DNA of 64,000 bases from Pedobacter deserti (GTDB lineage: Bacteria; Bacteroidota; Bacteroidia; Sphingobacteriales; Sphingobacteriaceae): the NCBI RefSeq assembly GCF_024436415.1, contig NZ_JAFMZQ010000001.1, positions 3,276,909 to 3,340,908 of the forward strand. The letters are read 5' to 3'. Within the stretch, counting starts at the first letter, position 1. Each line of letters starts with the position of its first letter. The notes beneath the pieces were generated by a model that saw only the letters and a list, made by a program, of their open reading frames with translations, ran no database searches and had not been told where the DNA came from. Of the stretch, positions 7,604 to 16,736 are shown one piece after another. The position numbers and the translations under genes are program-made.

Positions 7604-9220
7604 TCACCATGTTTTCTGACCAAACTCAAACAAATCGAGGGCGCCCTGATAAAACGTAAACACTACAATCAACCAACCTTTAAAGTTCTTAAGTGCTTTC
7701 AGCAGATCATTCTTTACCGAAAAGACATCCTCCCACAAATCTCCTTTTTTCCTGAGCCGATCGGCCATATTATAAATGGTATAGTCCTTTAAATTGAGAC
7801 CGGGCGCAACCTCTTTCCAGTCGAGCGGCGCAGACACTGTGGCACCGGCTTTTGGCCGAGCAGAGTAAGGTGCGGCAATGGTTTGTCCGCGTCGGTTCTG
7901 CAGGAAGTCGAGGTAGATCTTATTTTTTCTTTTCGCCGGACTGCGTTCCAGGCTTGTGGTGTCGGGATGCATATCGAGAAGTTGTTCTCCGAGATAACGA
8001 ACAAAATCTTTAGTGATCTGATAATCGTACTTAGCTCCAACCGGGATAAAAATATGCAGTCCCTTAGACCCCGACGTTTTGATGAAAGACCTCAATTTCA
8101 TGCGATCCATCAATTCCTTTGCGGAAAGCGCTACGCTTATCGCTTCTTCAAAATCTATATCATGTGGATCGAGGTCGAGTACCGCAAACAAAGGGTTATC
8201 CGGCTTCTTGTACCTGCTTAGCCATGGGTTGATCTCGATACAACCGAGGTTGACCATCCAAAGCAGCGTCGCTTCATCATTGCAGATCAGATAGTCGATA
8301 TCTTTGTCATTACTCTCCGAATATAAAGGAGCCGACTTAATCCATTTCGGCACCTTATCCAGATCAAGGTCTTTTTGAAAAAAACCAGGTTCCTTAATAC
8401 CATTGGGGTGGCGGTTCAACGAAAGCGGACGGTCTTTTAAATGGGGCAGGATGTAATCTTTGATCTGCTCGTAATACCCCAGCAGCTCACCTTTTGTAAT
8501 CCCCTCATCTGGCCAGTAAACCTTGTTCAGGTTGGTCAGCTTAACGGTCTTACGGCCAAACTTTGCGGTAATTTCATTTTCCTGTTCCAGTTCATGAGGT
8601 TCCGGATCAGGGATTACGCGTTGTTTTGACTTGCTATTTTTGCCGTCCTCATTTTTAAAATCGACCCCCTTCTTTTTAATCGAAGCGGAAACAAGATCCT
8701 CGGTATTGAAAGGCTTTTTCACGGCAAACTCATCGTTATGCTTCAGCAATAACCAGGCATTGTCTTCGGAACTCTTGATGTGGACCAGCGCAAACTCCCC
8801 CTTTAAGATTTTTCCATTCAGCCTGAATTTCAGGTTACCGGAGTGCAAACCCTTAAGCAGGTCTTTTTCATTCCCTCCATCCAGGGCTTCGTATGTACCT
8901 TCATCAAAAATATGCACCACACCAGCCCCATAGTTGCCTTTTGGTATGGTGCCCTCAAATGTACGGTAGTCGTACGGATGGTCCTCCACCATCATGGCAA
9001 GTCGCTTGTCGGACGGATTGAGTGAAGGACCTTTAGGGACGGCCCAGCTTTTCAGCACACCTTCCATCTCCAGCCTGAAGTCGTAATGCAAACGTGAAGC
9101 GTGGTGACGCTGCACCACAAACTTCAGTTTACTATTTTTTGCCGAAGCTTTCGTGTGAGAGGCTCCCGGCTCCCGGGTCTTGCTGAAATCGCGCTTTTTG
9201 ATATATTTTTGAAGAGTCAT
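7604..9220 (-). CDS. ligD: LigD-type phosphoesterase-polymerase protein without ligase domain
   Basis: This 538-residue protein fuses two of the three LigD modules used in bacterial non-homologous end joining. Residues about 30-160 are the 3'-phosphoesterase domain (FVVQRHHASRLHYDFRLEM with the His/Asp metal ligands, HPYDYRTFEGTIPKGNYG). Residues about 222-515 are the archaeo-eukaryotic primase-like polymerase domain (KVYWPDEGITKGELL, catalytic AVLDLDPHD, SGSKGLHIFIPV). A short lysine-rich linker joins them, and the ATP-dependent ligase domain with its KxDG lysine motif is absent, although full LigD proteins are usually over 800 residues. The last 25 residues (after 'LLKALKNF') look like an added tail. 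Ku lies 43 kb away in the same window. Confidence 0.9.
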   Translation of the reverse strand: MTLQKYIKKRDFSKTREPGASHTKASAKNSKLKFVVQRHHASRLHYDFRLEMEGVLKSWAVPKGPSLNPSDKRLAMMVEDHPYDYRTFEGTIPKGNYGAGVVHIFDEGTYEALDGGNEKDLLKGLHSGNLKFRLNGKILKGEFALVHIKSSEDNAWLLLKHNDEFAVKKPFNTEDLVSASIKKKGVDFKNEDGKNSKSKQRVIPDPEPHELEQENEITAKFGRKTVKLTNLNKVYWPDEGITKGELLGYYEQIKDYILPHLKDRPLSLNRHPNGIKEPGFFQKDLDLDKVPKWIKSAPLYSESNDKDIDYLICNDEATLLWMVNLGCIEINPWLSRYKKPDNPLFAVLDLDPHDIDFEEAISVALSAKELMDRMKLRSFIKTSGSKGLHIFIPVGAKYDYQITKDFVRYLGEQLLDMHPDTTSLERSPAKRKNKIYLDFLQNRRGQTIAAPYSARPKAGATVSAPLDWKEVAPGLNLKDYTIYNMADRLRKKGDLWEDVFSVKNDLLKALKNFKGWLIVVFTFYQGALDLFEFGQKTW

Positions 9221-9266
9221 ACCAATGCTTTTCCATACAACACTTACCGTAAAGCGAAGGTTTGCC

Positions 9267-10109
9267 CTATTTTAGTCTCACATCGGCTAATACCGGAAAG
9301 TGGTCTGATACAAATTTGCCGTAGTAGGTATCTGTGAGAACGCCCCAACGCTGAGCCTGAAAGTGCCTGGTGACGAAGATATGGTCGATGACATCGTAGC
9401 CGCTTATACTTCTACCCCAGCCGTTAAACGATGCATTATTCAAGTACGGCTTCTTAACCTGAGTATAGGCATCGGTAAGCATGCCCGAATTCGCTAACCT
9501 AAGGTACCACTCACTCTTGTGGCTGCCGTTCAGATCGCCCGTGAATATGGCTGGCTGACCTTTGGCAATGTCTGTGATCTTTGTCAAAATCAGCTTGCTG
9601 CTCTCCATACGAGCTACCTTACCTTCATGGTCATAGTGCGCGTTAAAAAAGAAGAAGCGTTTGCCCGTTTTGATGTCCTGCAACTGAACCCAGCTGCAAA
9701 TCCTGTTACAGCAGGTGGCATCCCAGCCTTTACCCGGTTTATCTGGCGTTTCCGACAACCAGAAATCGCCTTTGTTCAGTAACTTGAACTTGTCCTTACG
9801 GTAAAAAATGCTCGAATGCTCGCCGCCTTCTTTGCCATCATCCCGGCCTACTCCGTAATGTGCATATTCGGGAAGGGCATTGCTCAAGTCGTCTACTTGG
9901 TTTTTCAGCGCCTCTTGCAGTCCGACCACATCAAACTGATGGAAGTCAATCAGATTGGCGGCAACGGCTGAGCGCTGTGACCAGCGGTTGCCTACATCAC
10001 CGGCATTGTCGTTTCGAATATTAAAAGAGCCCACGGTATACTGCTGGGCAAAAACGCTGACACTGGCGCATACCAGCAGCAGGGCTGCGATAAAAGAATT
10101 TGGTTTCAT
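9267..10109 (-). CDS. Secreted endonuclease/exonuclease/phosphatase family protein
   Basis: This 280-residue protein has a signal peptide (MKPNSFIAALLLVCASVSVFAQ). Conserved EEP motifs appear in order: SFNIRND near residue 30, GLQEAL near 64, NAHYDHEG near 157, GDLNG near 193, IDHIF near 242 and SDHFP near 268. These form the metal-dependent phosphodiester hydrolase site. The family acts on nucleic acids, phosphoinositides or sphingolipids; the periplasmic location and length favour a phospholipid- or sugar-phosphate-type substrate over DNA repair. It lies 46 bases upstream of the LigD-like gene on the same strand, but the signal peptide argues against a shared DNA-repair role. Confidence 0.85.
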   Translation of the reverse strand: MKPNSFIAALLLVCASVSVFAQQYTVGSFNIRNDNAGDVGNRWSQRSAVAANLIDFHQFDVVGLQEALKNQVDDLSNALPEYAHYGVGRDDGKEGGEHSSIFYRKDKFKLLNKGDFWLSETPDKPGKGWDATCCNRICSWVQLQDIKTGKRFFFFNAHYDHEGKVARMESSKLILTKITDIAKGQPAIFTGDLNGSHKSEWYLRLANSGMLTDAYTQVKKPYLNNASFNGWGRSISGYDVIDHIFVTRHFQAQRWGVLTDTYYGKFVSDHFPVLADVRLK

Positions 10110-10144
10110 GTGGTTATATTTTGGCTCAATATACGAGTTACAGG

Positions 10145-12058
10145 TTAAACTGCGTCAATCCAGTTTCCGTCCTCTTTAATCAAGCCGATGAGATCGTCGA
10201 GCGCATTTGCGGTATTAACGTTCTTTTTAACCACTTCTTTACCGCGATACAGTGTAATCTTGTCGGGACCTGTACCCACATATCCATAATCAGCATCTGC
10301 CATTTCGCCCGGACCGTTCACAATACAACCCATAATCCCGATCTTAATACCTTTTAAATGGTCAGTTCGTGACCGGATCAGTTGCGTAGTTTCCTGCAAA
10401 TCAAACAAGGTACGGCCGCAACTCGGACACGATATATATTCGGTCTTTGAAATACGCGTCCGGGTAGCCTGCAGAATACCAAAGCTTACTGCATTAAGTA
10501 AGCTTAGATCGGCTGCGGCATCTATCCACACCCCATCGCCAAAACCATCGTTCAGCAAAGCACCCATGTCGGTGGCCGCATAGAGCATCAGATCATCGGA
10601 AGAAATATCGCCATAAGTGCGTTTAATGATAACCGGCAGTCGCACGCCCGACCTTAACAGGTCAGCGAAGAAGCTCCGCTGCGCCTGCACACCATTTTCA
10701 GCACTTGTCGTTAAAACAAGCACAACATTACTTTCAAGGTTATTGAAATCAATCTCTTCGCCTGCTTCTATACTTACCAGATTCAGTACAGGATCTTTAT
10801 GGGTAGCCGACAAGTAATCCTGGTAGCTGAACAGCGGATGGCAATTATATTTGTTTTTAAGTGATGCCCAGGTCGCATAATTGTAAATCTGCACCAAGTT
10901 GCCCGGGAATGAGAATGAGGGAAGCGCATCACCGAGGTAAACCATATCACAGGCCTGATCGGTCATATTGTATTTGTCGAGCCCGACACTGTACTTATAT
11001 CCCGCCGCATTAAGAAAGAATGGATCTTTCAGATTCTGGGCCGACACGTCTAACAACACCAGAGGATGATGACTGCCGCCAATATGTTGTATAGGCAGCG
11101 TTGCCCGGCGACTGTATTCAAAGGGATTGTAAGCAAGATCGCCCATGTAAAGCCGCTCTCTCGATTGCGGCAGCTGTCCCGCGGCGCGACGTTCATAACG
11201 CATGGCCAGGGCCCTGGCAACCGGCGCCTCGAATTCAGGATCCTCTGTCAGTGAAACCCGGATGGTATCCCCGAGCCCGTCCTCCAGTAAGGTACCAATG
11301 CCTACGGCCGACTTGATTCGCCCGTCCTCCCCATCGCCTGCTTCTGTAACCCCAAGGTGAAGCGGGTAGTTCATGCCTTCCTCGATCATCGTCTCCACAA
11401 GCAAGCGGTACGCCTGAATCATTACCTGTGTATTGCTGGCCTTCATGGAAATAACCAGGTTGTAATAATTCAGATCTTCGCACATACGGATGAACTCCAT
11501 GGCTGACTCAACCATTCCACGCGGCGTGTCACCATACTGACTCATGATCCGGTCGGAAAGCGAACCATGATTGGTGCCGATCCGCATCGCCGTTCCATAT
11601 TCCTTACAGATCTTCACCAGCGGTTTAAACTTGGTATAGATCCGCTCCAGTTCAGCACGGTAGGCATCCTGCGTGTAAACAATGTTTTCAAAGCGCTTCT
11701 TATCTGCGTAGTTCCCCGGGTTCACCCGTACCTTTTCAACGATACGTGCAGCAGCTTCCGCAGCATTTGGCGTAAAATGAATGTCTGCTACCAAAGGTAC
11801 CGTATAGCCACGCATACGCAGTTCCTTTTTAATGTTTGCAAGGTTTTCCGCTTCCTTTACGCTCGGCGCTGTAATACGCACATATTCGCAGCCCGAATTC
11901 ACCATACGGATCGTTTGCTCCACGGTCGCCATCGTATCCATGCTGTCTGTAGTGGTCATAGACTGTATCCGTATTGGATGATGGGCACCCATCGGAACGT
12001 CACCGATGTGCACCTCACGGGTTAGAAATCTAGAATACGGAGCTGGTACTTTTTCCAT
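10145..12058 (-). CDS. ispG: 4-hydroxy-3-methylbut-2-en-1-yl diphosphate synthase (IspG/GcpE), long form
   Basis: IspG makes HMBPP from methylerythritol cyclodiphosphate in the non-mevalonate isoprenoid pathway, using a [4Fe-4S] cluster. The 637-residue protein is the long form with a large insert between the TIM barrel and the C-terminal cluster domain, known from Bacteroidota, Chlamydiae and plants. The N-terminal barrel shows 'PIRIQSMTTTDSMDT' and 'VADIHFTPNAA'; the cluster cysteines appear in 'SCPSCGRTLFDLQ' and 'GIMGCIVNGPGEMADADYG'. The ATG at 12058 is chosen over a TTG seven codons upstream. It is not part of an obvious pathway operon. Confidence 0.96.
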   Translation of the reverse strand: MEKVPAPYSRFLTREVHIGDVPMGAHHPIRIQSMTTTDSMDTMATVEQTIRMVNSGCEYVRITAPSVKEAENLANIKKELRMRGYTVPLVADIHFTPNAAEAAARIVEKVRVNPGNYADKKRFENIVYTQDAYRAELERIYTKFKPLVKICKEYGTAMRIGTNHGSLSDRIMSQYGDTPRGMVESAMEFIRMCEDLNYYNLVISMKASNTQVMIQAYRLLVETMIEEGMNYPLHLGVTEAGDGEDGRIKSAVGIGTLLEDGLGDTIRVSLTEDPEFEAPVARALAMRYERRAAGQLPQSRERLYMGDLAYNPFEYSRRATLPIQHIGGSHHPLVLLDVSAQNLKDPFFLNAAGYKYSVGLDKYNMTDQACDMVYLGDALPSFSFPGNLVQIYNYATWASLKNKYNCHPLFSYQDYLSATHKDPVLNLVSIEAGEEIDFNNLESNVVLVLTTSAENGVQAQRSFFADLLRSGVRLPVIIKRTYGDISSDDLMLYAATDMGALLNDGFGDGVWIDAAADLSLLNAVSFGILQATRTRISKTEYISCPSCGRTLFDLQETTQLIRSRTDHLKGIKIGIMGCIVNGPGEMADADYGYVGTGPDKITLYRGKEVVKKNVNTANALDDLIGLIKEDGNWIDAV

Positions 12059-12094
12059 GGAATGCAAAATGAACAGCAAAGATAAGTATAATGT

Positions 12095-12709
12095 TTAAAT
12101 GAGGCGCTCCTTTGTAACTAGCGTATGGGCAATAAGATCATGAAAACACTGTTGCTTCTTATTGAGGAAACTATAAAGGTAACCGATGTAAAACGGAGCA
12201 ACAGAGCAAACTTTGGCTAGATTCCTACCAAAGGAATTGGCCATGCTGATGCGGTGACCAGCCTCATCGGTCACCGTGATGCGCAACAAGCGTTTGCCGA
12301 TTGTAGCCTGCTTTTCAGAGGCTTCAGCGATGCTGCTGTAGAGGAATTTTGCAAGCGGAATCAGTGGCACCCCGCTAAGCAACAGAGATATCCGCTGAAA
12401 CTGTCCCTCTATAAAAATAAACCCGATCAAGGCCAGAACAACATAACAAAGCGATACGAGAAAATAGTCGACCACCATAGCCAGCAACCGCTGATCGAAA
12501 GAAGCAAAATACTGAGGGGCGGTCTGCTGGTATGTAAAACCGAAAAGCTCACGCAATTCATGTACTTCGTGAGCTTCTTTGTAATCCGGCATTTGAGGGG
12601 TTCGCACAAAAGTTTCTGCCCTAAGCGGCATATTTCTAAGCTGATCCAGCGTATAAGGGCCTTCGGGCCTGCCGTTTACAACAATGGTATATTGTTCCCC
12701 GCTAGACAT
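12095..12709 (-). CDS. GYF_2-RDD domain membrane protein
   Basis: The 204-residue protein joins an N-terminal GYF_2-like domain (about residues 6-52: YTIVVNGRPEGPYTLDQLRNM, TFVRTP) to an RDD membrane domain (about 65-195, starting ASFDQRLLAMVVDYFLV). The RDD part has two to three hydrophobic helices and the family ending 'QQCFHDLIAHTLVTK'. RDD proteins include small-molecule or ion transporters, but most are uncharacterised; the GYF-like part probably binds a partner protein. It sits between ispG and the LiaF-like/PspC pair on the same strand with short gaps (11 bases to the next upstream gene), so cotranscription with the membrane-stress genes is plausible. Confidence 0.82.
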   Translation of the reverse strand: MSSGEQYTIVVNGRPEGPYTLDQLRNMPLRAETFVRTPQMPDYKEAHEVHELRELFGFTYQQTAPQYFASFDQRLLAMVVDYFLVSLCYVVLALIGFIFIEGQFQRISLLLSGVPLIPLAKFLYSSIAEASEKQATIGKRLLRITVTDEAGHRISMANSFGRNLAKVCSVAPFYIGYLYSFLNKKQQCFHDLIAHTLVTKERLI

Positions 12710-12720
12710 ACTCCCATAGA

Positions 12721-13653
12721 TTAATATCTGCGAACCTCGAAACTGCTGAGCCCGCCATCCAAATTGATAAAGATTTTTGTCGCAGCCGCATCAAAGTTCG
12801 ACGTTTGATATGTTCCGTCTGCAATCTTCACAAAACCGGTAAAGTCTTTGGCCGACAAACCCGTTTTCGCTTTGATGCGACAGCCGGAGGCTTGCGGTAT
12901 TTGAATCTTGACATCGGCCACTCCGGTTTTTACATTAAGATCGGCTATCGGTAGCTGACTTCCAAGCTTAATATCTAAGGCTGCAGCACCTCCGTCGATA
13001 TTAAATGTCCGGACTTTATAGTCAGATAAATCAAATTTAACCTCGCCGGCGCCCATGTTCACATTAAGTTCCCAAACCGGGCCTGTATTAAGGCGGAAAT
13101 CGACGTCTTCACCTCCACTACCTATATTCCATTTCGACTTACCGTTTTTCTCGAAGCTAATCGTGGTGGTGCTGTCGGTTTGTAATGTTTCCATACTAAA
13201 CCGCCCTGATCTCTTGGAAACATGCACCGCGATCAGACTGTCTGTAGCCCCTTTCAATTCAAAGGAGGCACCGCCTCCGCGAATATTCAACACCGTGTTA
13301 CGGGCAGATTCCGATTCATAAGGGTGCGAAAAATTCATTTCCTCTAACACCTCCGTTTCTGCCCCTATATCTTCTTTAATACGGTCCCCTATCCAGCGCT
13401 CATTATCCGGTGACTGCTGACCCTTGTAAAACAGCAGCGCAAGCATCGCAACCAGAATAGCTATAGAGATAATGCCGCCGGTTTGCGACTTTCCCCGGCC
13501 AAATAAAATGTTAACTCCGGCAATGATCAGAAAGATCGGCCAGAAGCGCCAGACATTTCCCCAATGAAAATCTATAATACCGAAATTCTCCAACAGGAGT
13601 ACACCGCCGATAAACAGCAGCACGATACCCCACATTATTCTATCCAATTTCAT
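12721..13653 (-). CDS. LiaF-like membrane protein (LiaI-type TM domain plus toastrack-like C-terminus)
   Basis: The ATG at 13653 gives 310 residues. A longer frame starting at 13854 is rejected because it would lie deep inside pspC. Residues 1-80 hold transmembrane helices of the LiaI/LiaF type (MWGIVLLFIGGVLLLENFGIIDF, FWPIFLIIAGVNILFGRG), followed by a third helix near residue 65. The C-terminal 200 residues are a repetitive beta structure, similar to the DUF2154/LiaF_C 'cell wall-active antibiotics response' fold. Such proteins sense or buffer envelope stress, often with PspC. The start lies one base after the pspC stop (TAA-C-ATG), so the two are translationally coupled. Confidence 0.82.
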   Translation of the reverse strand: MKLDRIMWGIVLLFIGGVLLLENFGIIDFHWGNVWRFWPIFLIIAGVNILFGRGKSQTGGIISIAILVAMLALLFYKGQQSPDNERWIGDRIKEDIGAETEVLEEMNFSHPYESESARNTVLNIRGGGASFELKGATDSLIAVHVSKRSGRFSMETLQTDSTTTISFEKNGKSKWNIGSGGEDVDFRLNTGPVWELNVNMGAGEVKFDLSDYKVRTFNIDGGAAALDIKLGSQLPIADLNVKTGVADVKIQIPQASGCRIKAKTGLSAKDFTGFVKIADGTYQTSNFDAAATKIFINLDGGLSSFEVRRY

Positions 13654-13654
13654 G

Positions 13655-14350
13655 TTATATATCTTTTTGAGTGAATCTGTCGCCTCCCTCAGTTTGTGCA
13701 GAACCATCAGTTGCAGAGCCATCTTGTGCACCGCCGGCTGAAGTTTCATTTGTTTTACTGTTGCGGATATCACTGTAAAGATCCCGCTCCTGCTCGCGCT
13801 TCCATTGCTCCCAGGCATTTTTCTTGTTGGCCTTAAGAATAAAACTAACGCCAATAGCTACGAAAACCAAAGGCCACAACTTACTGATGCTAAACCAAAA
13901 CGGTATTATATTAAACTCGTTCAGCAGAAAATACACCCCTATAACAAGCAGAAATAATCCCCCAACCATGCGCCCTGTTTCATTATTTTTTTGCAGCGGT
14001 TTAAAATCGCCAGCCTTCGGGTCAGCCTGAAAGGGCTCATTAGTACCCGGTGACGTAAATGGCTGCTGACTTGACTGATGCGGCTGGGTAAATGCGTTTG
14101 GTGAGTTAAAAGTATCTTTTCCCTGATAGAATTCATTAAATTTGGTAAATCTCCTCAGCGGGTCGTTATTTACCGGTACCACAATCCACATAACCAGGTA
14201 TACCAATATCCCGGTTCCAACCAGAAAAATGGTGGACAGTACAAACAATAGCCTGATTATCGTTACATCCACCTCCATGTACTCAGCTATGCCAGACGAT
14301 ACGCCGGCGATCACCTTTTCATGCTCATTCCTAAATAATCTCCTGTCCAT
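13655..14350 (-). CDS. PspC domain membrane protein
   Basis: This 231-residue protein begins with a PspC domain at about residues 3-62 ('LFRNEHEKVIAGVSSGIAEYMEVDVTIIRLLFV', then 'YLVMWIVVP'). A glutamine/proline-rich linker leads to a second membrane part of LiaF/DUF5668 type at about 125-175 (GGLFLLVIGVYFLLNEFNIIPF). The C-terminal tail is charged and low-complexity. PspC proteins report inner-membrane stress. GGAGG sits 9 bases before the ATG at 14350, an unusually good Shine-Dalgarno match for this phylum. It is directly coupled to the LiaF-like gene downstream. Confidence 0.87.
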   Translation of the reverse strand: MDRRLFRNEHEKVIAGVSSGIAEYMEVDVTIIRLLFVLSTIFLVGTGILVYLVMWIVVPVNNDPLRRFTKFNEFYQGKDTFNSPNAFTQPHQSSQQPFTSPGTNEPFQADPKAGDFKPLQKNNETGRMVGGLFLLVIGVYFLLNEFNIIPFWFSISKLWPLVFVAIGVSFILKANKKNAWEQWKREQERDLYSDIRNSKTNETSAGGAQDGSATDGSAQTEGGDRFTQKDI

Positions 14351-14368
14351 ATTTTTTTTCCTCCAATG

Positions 14369-15058
14369 CTAAAATTGTACCGGTCGTATCGTTATCTCAT
14401 CAACATTTGCGCCACTGCTCATTTTAAGCGCATAAAGGATCGTTTCTGCAATATCCTCCGCCTGTACAAACCGTTCAAATGGGATATCTGTTCCCTCCCA
14501 TGAAGCGGTAAGTGTTGAGCCCGGTAAAACCGCTGTAACCTTAACGTTGTATTTTGATAACTCATCCCTGAATACATGATTAAGACTAAGCAATGCGCCT
14601 TTAGTTACACTGTAACTACCAGCATTTTCAACGATTTGCTTGCTGGCTACCGAACAGATGTTGAAAATATGGCCTGAAGCCTGCTCGCGCATCCTTTTGC
14701 CAAAATATTTACTTGTATAGTAAGCGGCCATTACGTTCAGGCTGACCTGTTTTTCCAACTGTTCATCCGCTTCGTCGAGCATGGCGCCGACAAGGAACAT
14801 CCCTGCATTGTTGACCAGCACATCGACCGTGGGCATATGCGCAGAGGCGGCCTCGCAAAAAGCATACAACTCTTCTTTAATGCTGCAATCGGCCTGAAAA
14901 GTAAAAATATCCCGGCCGGTATACGCCATTGCTTCGGCAAATTCGGCAAGCTCCTCCCTGTTTCGCGCGCACACCGCAAGATTGTACCCATTCTCTGCCA
15001 GTTTTATAGCAATGGCTTTGCCCATCCCTTTGGTGGCACCGGTAATAATAGCATTCAT
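14369..15058 (-). CDS. Short-chain dehydrogenase/reductase
   Basis: This 229-residue Rossmann-fold oxidoreductase of the classical SDR family has the cofactor motif TGATKGMG near residue 7, NNAG near residue 86, a catalytic Ser near 138, and the YSVTKGAL Tyr-x-x-x-Lys pair near residues 150-154. An SDR of this type reduces or oxidises a carbonyl/alcohol with NAD(P)H; the substrate is unknown. It lies 18 bases upstream of pspC on the same strand. On the other side, a 170-base gap separates it from the divergent Mla-type permease gene. Confidence 0.87.
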   Translation of the reverse strand: MNAIITGATKGMGKAIAIKLAENGYNLAVCARNREELAEFAEAMAYTGRDIFTFQADCSIKEELYAFCEAASAHMPTVDVLVNNAGMFLVGAMLDEADEQLEKQVSLNVMAAYYTSKYFGKRMREQASGHIFNICSVASKQIVENAGSYSVTKGALLSLNHVFRDELSKYNVKVTAVLPGSTLTASWEGTDIPFERFVQAEDIAETILYALKMSSGANVDEITIRPVQF

Positions 15059-15228
15059 TGTTTAAACAGTTATGTGGCGCAATAATACAAAAAACCCATC
15101 CATAGCAAAACTTTGGCCATGAAGAATTGTTTCAGTTTTGCATCATGTTTTATGCGTGGGAACGCATACTTGTTTCAAATTTTATTGTTTCTTTGTACAT
15201 CGTTGCATATAAAGCTAAATTTCACTGA

Positions 15229-15963
15229 ATGAATTTTACCAATTTTGGCAAGTACCTGCTTCTGTTAAAAGCGGTATTCAGACGACCCGAAAAATTTAAG
15301 ATCTACCTGGAAGCCATTTTTAAGCAAATGGACTTTATCGGTGTGGGTTCACTTGGTCTTATTGCCATTATTTCAACGTTTATTGGGGCAGTTATGACCC
15401 TCCAGATCGCCTTCCAGCTCGTGAGCGATTTTATTCCTAAGACCATAATCGGTTCGGTAAACCGCGACTCTACGATCCTGGAGTTGAGCCCTACCATCAG
15501 CGCTATTGTTCTTGCGGGTAAAATCGGTTCTGCTATTTCCTCTGAGATCGGCACCATGCGTGTGAGTGAGCAGATCGACGCGCTGGAAATCATGGGCATA
15601 AATTCGCCGGGCTACCTGATCCTTCCAAAGATCATTGCGGGAATTACTATGGTTCCGCTGTTGGTAATCATCTCTATGTTTTTGAGCATCAGCGGTGGCT
15701 ATCTCGGCGGCACATTGTCGGGCGCCGTTACTCCGGCAGAGTATATCCAGGGTATCACTACGGATTTCAACCCCTATACCATCACCGTTGCACTCGTAAA
15801 GGCGTTTGTCTTTGGTTTTATTATCACGTCCGTGCCAGCCTATGAAGGGTTCTATGTAAAAGGCGGGGCACTCGAAGTTGCGCAGGCCAGTACAAGGGCT
15901 GTGGTGGTCAGTTGTATCACTATTCTGGCGTGTGACTACATTGTAACCCAGCTGTTATTATGA
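15229..15963 (+). CDS. mlaE: MlaE-type ABC transporter permease
   Basis: This 244-residue inner-membrane permease belongs to the MlaE/YrbE family that moves phospholipids between inner and outer membranes with an MCE protein. Visible family features are the amphipathic N-terminus (LKAVFRRPEKFKIYLEAIFKQ), 'FIGAVMTLQIAFQL', 'IVLAGKIGSAISSEIGTMRVSEQIDALEIMG' and a C-terminal region of several helices. The ATP-binding partner overlaps its stop by four bases (ATGA), so the two are translationally coupled. No MCE (MlaD) gene lies within the window, so that partner is expected elsewhere. Confidence 0.92.
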   Translation: MNFTNFGKYLLLLKAVFRRPEKFKIYLEAIFKQMDFIGVGSLGLIAIISTFIGAVMTLQIAFQLVSDFIPKTIIGSVNRDSTILELSPTISAIVLAGKIGSAISSEIGTMRVSEQIDALEIMGINSPGYLILPKIIAGITMVPLLVIISMFLSISGGYLGGTLSGAVTPAEYIQGITTDFNPYTITVALVKAFVFGFIITSVPAYEGFYVKGGALEVAQASTRAVVVSCITILACDYIVTQLLL

Positions 15964-16712
15964 TCGAGATTAAAGACATCAACAAATCGTTTGGCGAGAA
16001 CGAGGTGCTTAAAGGCATCTCGGGCAAGTTCGAGGCTGGGGTTACCAATCTCATTATCGGCGGATCGGGATCGGGCAAGACCACCCTGCTCAAATGCATG
16101 ATTGGACTGCACATTCCGGAACAGGGCATTGTGGAATATGACGGACGCGACTTTACCAAAATGAACTTTGAGGAAAAGATCGAGATTCGAAAAGAGATAG
16201 GCATGCTTTTTCAAGGCTCTGCCCTATTCGACTCTATGACCGTGGAGGAAAACATCATGTTCCCGCTGAATATGTTTACCGACCAGTCGCGCAAAGAAAA
16301 ACTGGAGCGGGTTAATTTCTGCCTGGAGCGCGTAAACCTGGAAGGCAAGAACAAACTTTTCCCCGCAGAGCTGTCGGGCGGTATGAAGAAACGGGTAGGC
16401 ATTGCAAGGGCAATAGCCATGAACCCTAAGTACTTGTTCGTAGATGAGCCTAACTCCGGACTGGATCCGAAAACTTCCATTGTGATCGATGAGCTGATCA
16501 AGGAGCTGACCGAAGAATATAATACTACCACGATCGTGGTAACACATGATATGAACTCTGTAATGGGTATTGGCGACTATATCCTGTTCCTGCATGAAGG
16601 CAAGAAGTTCTGGGAAGGCTCGAATAAGGAGATTGCCCATACAGATGTTCAGGAGCTAAATGACTTTGTCTTTGCAAGCCGCTTCATGAAAGCTGCCAAG
16701 GGAAAGTTTTAA
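15960..16712 (+). CDS. mlaF: MlaF-type ABC transporter ATP-binding protein
   Basis: This 250-residue ABC ATPase carries Walker A (GGSGSGKTT near residue 36), a Q-loop (MLFQGSALFDSMTVEENI), signature LSGGMKKRVGIARA near residue 139, Walker B with YLFVDEPNSGLDP near 160, and the switch histidine in VVTHDMNSV. Sequence and pairing point to the Mla/Ttg2A class that energises the MlaE permease for lipid trafficking. It overlaps the permease gene by four bases. The methyltransferase gene begins 24 bases later on the same strand, so it may share the transcript without sharing the function. Confidence 0.93.
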   Translation: MIEIKDINKSFGENEVLKGISGKFEAGVTNLIIGGSGSGKTTLLKCMIGLHIPEQGIVEYDGRDFTKMNFEEKIEIRKEIGMLFQGSALFDSMTVEENIMFPLNMFTDQSRKEKLERVNFCLERVNLEGKNKLFPAELSGGMKKRVGIARAIAMNPKYLFVDEPNSGLDPKTSIVIDELIKELTEEYNTTTIVVTHDMNSVMGIGDYILFLHEGKKFWEGSNKEIAHTDVQELNDFVFASRFMKAAKGKF

Positions 16713-16736
16713 TAAAATACCAAACCAACCAATACC

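Noticed and set aside
13655..13854. Extended N-terminus of the LiaF-like protein inside pspC
   Set aside because: It would overlap pspC by about 200 bases; the ATG at 13653 directly after the pspC stop fits the LiaF N-terminus much better.
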